Assembly: GCA_902535565.1 (NCBI GenBank)
Contig: CACAUH010000011.1
Span: forward strand, 1-27,903
Reading direction: 5' to 3'
From: an uncultured Bacteroidota bacterium
Lineage (GTDB): Bacteria; Bacteroidota; Bacteroidia; Flavobacteriales; UA16
DNA length: 27,903 nucleotides
In this document: in pieces, positions 23,717-27,903 of the stretch
Layout of the letters: every line of letters begins with the position of its first letter
How positions within the stretch are numbered: the first letter of the stretch is position 1
The notes under the pieces: generated by a model
The model's input: only the letters and a program-made list of their open reading frames with translations
Told to the model about the DNA's origin: nothing
The model's database searches: none
Translations under genes and position numbers: made by a program

Positions 23717-24622
23717 ATGCTTCGGCTCCTTCAGTCCAATCAACCCGCTGCTTGGGTCTTTGTGCCGCTGACTGCGGTCTTGTTGTGGTGTATTTCGGCC
23801 ATGGAGCGGGGGGCAGTTCCCGAAGGAGAAGAGGCCCTTGCTTTTATGGGCATTCTGGCCTCTGCCCGGACGATTCACATGGCCCACCTTGAATCGAGGA
23901 TGAGAACTCGCCCTACTTCCATTCCGAGCTGGGTGTTTGTGCTGTGGACCGTCCCTTTGATTGCCGGTTCTCCGGTCCGGATGTGGTGGTCTGGGTTTTT
24001 TGTCTTGGCGGCCCTTCGCTTTGCATTGCGCCTGCCTGAAGAAGAATCCGGTCGAAAACAAGTCTTGTTGTGGATGGGTGTCTGTCTTGGCATTGCCGGT
24101 GTGCTTTGGCATTCCATGTCGGTATGGAGCCTGCTCCTTCCATTGGGTTGCATCGGCCTTCGGCCTTTTCGTGCAGCAGAAACCCTTTCTCTTCTTCTTG
24201 GTTTGGCTGCTTCTTGGGGAATTTGCTTGGTCCTTCCGTGGCTGTTGCGGATCCCGTTTCCGTTTGTTCAGGTTGAAGCTGGAATGCATTGGGCTGAATG
24301 GCGCATACTCTGGATCTGGGTCGTTGTGGCGTGCATTGGGTGGTTGTTTCGACAACAATCGCTTGCGAGGGCGACGGCCCGACAGCGGTCGGCGAGGCGC
24401 TTAACACAATGGATATCGGCTGCTGGTTTTTGTTTGGCGTTCTTTGGGGAGGAAGGGGGAGCACAATGGTCGATACTGGTTGCATTCGGGGGCGCTTTGT
24501 TTTGCACTTGGACTGCTGGCTGGTGTTGCCCGCCAAGTTGGAAGGGAACCCCCTACGTCCCCTGGGCGTTGCTCATATTGGCCTCGATCGCTGCTGCATG
24601 GCCCATGGTGCGCTGTTGGTGA
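23717..24622 (+). CDS. Polytopic membrane protein, DUF6427-like
   Basis: 301 residues from ATG 23717 (MLRLLQSNQPAAWVFVPL); the TTG two codons earlier is unlikely. The sequence has about nine hydrophobic helices, rich in Trp and Leu, with no charged catalytic motif. Its position next to purD and the small DUF6341-like gene, and its overall layout, fit the DUF6427 family of Flavobacteriia. The function of that family is not known to me. It is divergent from the small gene and is followed 33 bases later by a secreted protein on the same strand. Assignment rests mainly on context. Confidence 0.7.
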   Translation: MLRLLQSNQPAAWVFVPLTAVLLWCISAMERGAVPEGEEALAFMGILASARTIHMAHLESRMRTRPTSIPSWVFVLWTVPLIAGSPVRMWWSGFFVLAALRFALRLPEEESGRKQVLLWMGVCLGIAGVLWHSMSVWSLLLPLGCIGLRPFRAAETLSLLLGLAASWGICLVLPWLLRIPFPFVQVEAGMHWAEWRILWIWVVVACIGWLFRQQSLARATARQRSARRLTQWISAAGFCLAFFGEEGGAQWSILVAFGGALFCTWTAGWCCPPSWKGTPYVPWALLILASIAAAWPMVRCW

Positions 24623-24655
24623 AACCCTGACGTGCCTCGGGCCGTAAGGGGCCCC

Positions 24656-27145
24656 ATGAAGCACGTCTCCACTGTTCTCTTCGTTGTCCTCTTGTCCACA
24701 GTCTCAGCGCAGACAGGGGGAGGGAATGTGGCCTCCAGTGGTGTGGTGGCCTCCACAAACAGTGGTCTTTGGACAGACCCTTCAAATTGGGACTGTGATT
24801 GCGTTCCAGAAGCATCTTACGAGGTGACCATTCTAGGAGGGCACGCCATTGAGGTGGTGGCTGCGGATACCGTCAGGGTCAAGTCCATGTCTATATCCGC
24901 AGGTGGTGCGCTTACGCTGTCCGATGATGTCCGATTTGAATTGACGGCTTCACTGGCATCGAATGGTGACCTTCATGGCTCTGGTCGCGTGGCCTTTGTC
25001 GGCGAGGGACCCCAGACCTGTGGGCCCGCTGTCTTGAAGTTCCTCGATTGTGGAATGGGGCAGCTCACGTTTGTGGATTGGGTAAAAGTGACGTCCGTTT
25101 TGGATCTCTCCACTGCCAATGTATCGACCGAAGGATTCTTGGTATTGGAAGGCGACGCGGGCATTACTTCTGCCGGAGGCACATTGTCAGGTAATGTGGA
25201 GCGGCGATTTGATTGGAACAAGACCAGCCCGTACACGTATCAAATGGGGACGGGAATGCAAGGCGTCACTGCCAGTTCCATTTTGGACCAGCCTGACGCA
25301 GCCTATGTTAAACAGTGGTTAGAGGCGGGCACGACCTACCTGAGCCTGGTTGGCACGGATACGCTGTTAAACGGAGAGGGATACACTTGCTCCTTGCCGG
25401 TTGGAACCTACAGCTACCTGTTTGAAGGTGAAGCCGTCCTGAACGCGGACTTGGCGCTTTCGGCTGAGGCAGCCAGTGCCTCTTGGCGCGGATGGAACCT
25501 GATGTCAAACCCCCTGACGGGATTTGTCGATTTGGCGGCAACCTCGACGGCGGGCCCGGGATCTTTGGGGGCCTTGTATCAATGGGTGGACACACTACAG
25601 ACATGGGTGGCCCAGGTGGATGGCGTGGGTCAGTATGGACGGGCAGGCATCTTGGCGCCCGGAGAGGCATTTTGGACGATTGCGGACACAGCTTTTTCTT
25701 GGTCTTTTGATGAAGCGAGCCTTGTAGAAGAGTCTGCATGGAAGACCCAATCGGGAAGGCTTCCGGACGGTCTGTTGGCTTTGGAAATCAATGACGGGCT
25801 GATGACCGAACAATGCGCCATCCACTTCGGCGGAGGCAATGCTGCCTTTGATCGGTCTGAAGACGCACCATTTTCTGCAGCTTTCAGAGGGCGAAACAAC
25901 CTCGATTTTTATTCCCAAACATCTGACTCGGTCGATGTGATGGTCAACTCGACCAGCAATGTGAGTCAAACAATTCCTTTGTGGGTCAAGGCCGGGTCGG
26001 GTTCTATGTTGACGCTCGAGGCGCCGGATATCGCATCCAACTTGTGCTTGGTTATCGAGGATGTCGAAACCGGATGGACTGGTGGTATTGAGCCCGGATT
26101 TAGCTATGAATTTTCCACGACGACATCCTCTGACCATCACCGGTTCAACGTCGTGGTCGGCAGCGCGATATCCGCGGAAGTGTCCGATGCTGCGTGCGAA
26201 AGCGCCCAGGATGGCTCGGTTGCCATTTCGGGGCCGGATTTGACGACCGGTTTTTCGCTTGTTGATGCGCTCGGAAATCCCGCAGGGACTTTTGCGGGGG
26301 AAGGCAACGCTGGCATGTATACCGGGTTATCTGCAGGAATGTATACCGTCACCGCCTTGACGGAAGGTTGCGCCAACATTGCTCAGTCCGTGGAGGTCGG
26401 GGCCAATGGGTTGGGTGACTCTCCGTTTGACATCGTGGCGATGCTCGACCACATCGGTTGCTACGAGGATGCAGGCGGCGTGTATTTGGACATCGAGGGG
26501 GGTGTTGCCCCCTACACCGTGTCCTGGAGCCATGGTGTTGAGGGAAACACAATCGATGTGCTTCAGGCCGGCATGTTCTCGGCCACGGTAACAGACGCGG
26601 CAGGTTGCCAGGACACCACATCTGTTGAGGTTCTCGCCGCACCTCACGTTCATGCCAATGTTGAATTGGAGGAGTCCGTGGTGACCTTAATCGACGGGGT
26701 GGCCGAAGTGGGCTTTGTGAATACCAGCACGGGGGCGACGTCATACCAGTGGAGTTTTGGCGATGGTTATACGAGTTCGGAAGAGCAGCCCGTGCATGCT
26801 TACACCGCTGGGGGCTCCTATACGGTTGGACTGAACGCATGGAATGACTATTGCTCCGACACGCATCAAATCGTTGTGACGGTCGAGGTCATCAGTAGCG
26901 TTGGGTCTTTTTCAAGTGGCGTGGATCCCCAAATTGAACGCCGTTTGGACGGGTGGTCGGTGTCCCATTTGGAGGAGGCTTTCTCACTAGAGGTGTTTGA
27001 TTTGACCGGGCGACAAGTGCACCAAGTTCGGGGGTTGGCTGGCGTGCCGGTGCAGCTGAATTCAGCTTCAATTCCGGCCGTGGCCCTGATTCATTGGGTG
27101 GGTGAAAACTCAGGCCGGCAAAAGACTTGGCGATTGGCCCGTTGA
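24656..27145 (+). CDS. Large secreted protein with PKD domain and T9SS sorting domain
   Basis: 829 residues from ATG 24656, which begins the signal peptide MKHVSTVLFVVLLSTVSAQ; an upstream frame adds eight residues without support. The first part has the SGLWTDPSNWDCDCVPEASY pattern common in Bacteroidota surface proteins, followed by beta-rich regions. Near 500-660 are short SprB/adhesin-like repeats (for example VSDAACESAQDGSVAISG, and GGVAPYTVSWSHG further on). A PKD domain starts near 686 (YQWSFGDGYTS...HAYTAGGSYTVGLN). The C-terminus (about 778-829, LEVFDLTGRQVHQV) resembles the type A sorting domain of the type IX secretion system. I infer export through T9SS and attachment to, or release from, the surface. 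No enzymatic motif is seen. Confidence 0.8.
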   Translation: MKHVSTVLFVVLLSTVSAQTGGGNVASSGVVASTNSGLWTDPSNWDCDCVPEASYEVTILGGHAIEVVAADTVRVKSMSISAGGALTLSDDVRFELTASLASNGDLHGSGRVAFVGEGPQTCGPAVLKFLDCGMGQLTFVDWVKVTSVLDLSTANVSTEGFLVLEGDAGITSAGGTLSGNVERRFDWNKTSPYTYQMGTGMQGVTASSILDQPDAAYVKQWLEAGTTYLSLVGTDTLLNGEGYTCSLPVGTYSYLFEGEAVLNADLALSAEAASASWRGWNLMSNPLTGFVDLAATSTAGPGSLGALYQWVDTLQTWVAQVDGVGQYGRAGILAPGEAFWTIADTAFSWSFDEASLVEESAWKTQSGRLPDGLLALEINDGLMTEQCAIHFGGGNAAFDRSEDAPFSAAFRGRNNLDFYSQTSDSVDVMVNSTSNVSQTIPLWVKAGSGSMLTLEAPDIASNLCLVIEDVETGWTGGIEPGFSYEFSTTTSSDHHRFNVVVGSAISAEVSDAACESAQDGSVAISGPDLTTGFSLVDALGNPAGTFAGEGNAGMYTGLSAGMYTVTALTEGCANIAQSVEVGANGLGDSPFDIVAMLDHIGCYEDAGGVYLDIEGGVAPYTVSWSHGVEGNTIDVLQAGMFSATVTDAAGCQDTTSVEVLAAPHVHANVELEESVVTLIDGVAEVGFVNTSTGATSYQWSFGDGYTSSEEQPVHAYTAGGSYTVGLNAWNDYCSDTHQIVVTVEVISSVGSFSSGVDPQIERRLDGWSVSHLEEAFSLEVFDLTGRQVHQVRGLAGVPVQLNSASIPAVALIHWVGENSGRQKTWRLAR

Positions 27146-27170
27146 TTCTCCCTCGGGATTGCGAACTTCG
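27141..27170 (+). promoter_or_regulatory. Candidate promoter for purQ
   Basis: GTTG (27141-27144), an 18-base spacer, then GAACTTCG (27163-27170) approximate the Bacteroidota promoter TTTG-N19-TAnnTTTG. The box ends five bases before the GTG start, so the mRNA would be leaderless or nearly so. This is the best two-box match in the window. Confidence 0.4.
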
Positions 27171-27175
27171 CTGAC

Positions 27176-27871
27176 GTGAAAGTCGGCGTCATCACCTTCC
27201 CGGGGTCCAATTGCGACCACGATATGGAATATGCCCTCGGCACGGAACTCGGGTTCCAGGTCGAGCGGCTCTGGCACAAGGACCGCGACCTCAAGGGGGT
27301 CGACCTTGTGGTTTTACCCGGTGGATTCAGTTACGGAGACTATCTCCGCAGCGGAGCCATCGCGCGTTTTTCTCCCATCATGGATGAAGTGGTGGCCCAT
27401 GCTGGACGGGGAGGGCTCGTCCTCGGTGTGTGCAATGGCTTCCAGGTCCTGTGTGAAGCGGGCCTGTTGCCTGGGGCCCTTCGCCACAATGAAAGTCGGA
27501 AGTTCATCTGTCGCAACGTCCTGCTCCGCGCGGAATCTTTGATGGCGCCCATGACAGCAGGGTTGCCGGATGGCCAGCCGCTCTGCATCCCCATCGCCCA
27601 TGGGGAAGGCAACTATACCATTGATGACGCAGGCCTCGATGCACTCGAGGATGGCGATCAAATTTTGTTCCGCTATTGCGGTCCGGACGGCGGCATTGAA
27701 GATGAGTTCAATCCAAATGGGTCCGTGGACCACATCGCCGGGGTGTGCAACGCGGGAGGAAATGTGTTTGGCATGATGCCGCACCCTGAGCGCGCTTGTA
27801 GCGAAGCCCTTGGAAACACCGACGGCAGGGCCATACTTGAAGCGCTCTCTACAGCTGTTGCTGCGGTCTAA
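27176..27871 (+). CDS. purQ: Phosphoribosylformylglycinamidine synthase, glutaminase subunit
   Basis: 231 residues from GTG 27176. PurQ releases ammonia from glutamine for the FGAM synthase step of purine biosynthesis; it works with PurL and PurS, which are not in the window. The class I glutamine amidotransferase triad is visible: C86 in GVCNGFQ and H203/E205 in MMPHPERA. N-terminal VGVITFPGSNCDHDM and the LPGGFSYGDYLRSG oxyanion strand are standard for PurQ. The start is a GTG; the family N-terminus begins there. Separate PurQ, rather than fused PurL-type, is notable for a Bacteroidota genome, where large fused PurL is common. Only 32 bases follow its stop before the window ends. Confidence 0.96.
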   Translation: MKVGVITFPGSNCDHDMEYALGTELGFQVERLWHKDRDLKGVDLVVLPGGFSYGDYLRSGAIARFSPIMDEVVAHAGRGGLVLGVCNGFQVLCEAGLLPGALRHNESRKFICRNVLLRAESLMAPMTAGLPDGQPLCIPIAHGEGNYTIDDAGLDALEDGDQILFRYCGPDGGIEDEFNPNGSVDHIAGVCNAGGNVFGMMPHPERACSEALGNTDGRAILEALSTAVAAV

Positions 27872-27903
27872 TCAGGACTGACGGTTCGTCCCGGGTTCAA
27901 GTT
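27872..27903. other. Non-coding tail at right edge, no feature identified
   Basis: The 32 bases after purQ contain a short GGAC...GTCC complement and a GGGTTCAA string, but no tRNA-like arrangement or T-run terminator can be confirmed before the edge. Confidence 0.3.

Noticed and set aside
23705..24358. 217-codon minus-strand frame opposite the DUF6427-like gene
   Set aside because: Basic, proline- and glutamine-rich shadow of a hydrophobic membrane protein; no start context or family match.
27872..27903. Possible tRNA T-arm string (GGGTTCAAGTT) at the right edge
   Set aside because: The preceding bases do not form an anticodon arm or D-arm before the purQ stop, so a tRNA would not fit.
1..27903. 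CRISPR array, insertion sequence, integrase, prophage or rRNA operon
   Set aside because: No direct-repeat array, transposase, integrase or RNA-like stretch was found on either strand; the window is packed with ordinary coding genes.

Overview
The window reads as a gene-dense chromosomal segment of a Bacteroidota bacterium, most likely an unusually GC-rich member of the Flavobacteriales. The evidence is the set of family-typical genes (DUF4271 protein next to hemD, DUF6341-like and DUF6427-like membrane proteins next to purD, secreted proteins with type IX secretion (T9SS) style C-terminal domains). TAnnTTTG/TAnnTTCG promoter boxes also lie just upstream of several starts, and Shine-Dalgarno sequences are mostly absent. 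I see no rRNA or tRNA gene, insertion sequence, CRISPR array, prophage or integrase. Most genes abut or overlap, and no stretch over 300 bases lacks a gene.

Left block (1-8792, all minus strand, so read right to left): a membrane-protein locus broken by a frameshift and an in-frame TAG (8792-7408); kbl plus an FAD amine/amino-acid oxidase-like enzyme (7382-5120); a GbsR/MarR-type regulator and a ferritin separated by an AT-rich intergenic region (5091-4048); then a tightly packed set encoding a YfiR-like periplasmic protein, a TPR-like exported protein, a HAMP/SpoIIE-type phosphatase and a ClC channel/transporter that runs off the left edge (4004-1). The last four genes are joined by ATGA overlaps or a 1-base gap and look like one envelope-signalling operon.

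Middle block: metG (plus) faces asd and a secreted protein with a Kunitz/BPTI-type domain (minus, ATGA-coupled). Divergent from asd runs a plus-strand chain: an exported lamin-tail-like protein, the DUF4271 membrane protein, hemD, rnpA (TTG start), a C-terminal processing peptidase (S41) and an O-antigen-ligase-like polymerase/ligase. The last four are separated by 26 bases or less, or overlap.

Right block: two minus-strand glycosyltransferases (GT2, then GT9) meet at a run of ten G/C bases. In the given sequence the GT2 frame runs through the start of GT9; loss of one G would fuse the two proteins in frame. Divergent from GT2 is purD, followed by a small membrane protein (minus), a polytopic membrane protein (plus), a large secreted PKD/T9SS protein and purQ. 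Three themes are visible: purine, porphyrin, aspartate-family and tRNA housekeeping; lipopolysaccharide/surface glycan assembly; and secreted or envelope-sensing proteins.

Points most worth a second look are the G10 tract between the glycosyltransferases, the bacterial Kunitz domain with Glu at the P1 position, the YfiR-TPR-SpoIIE-ClC operon, the doubly interrupted gene at 7408-8792, and the recurrent promoter box 5-7 bases before start codons.
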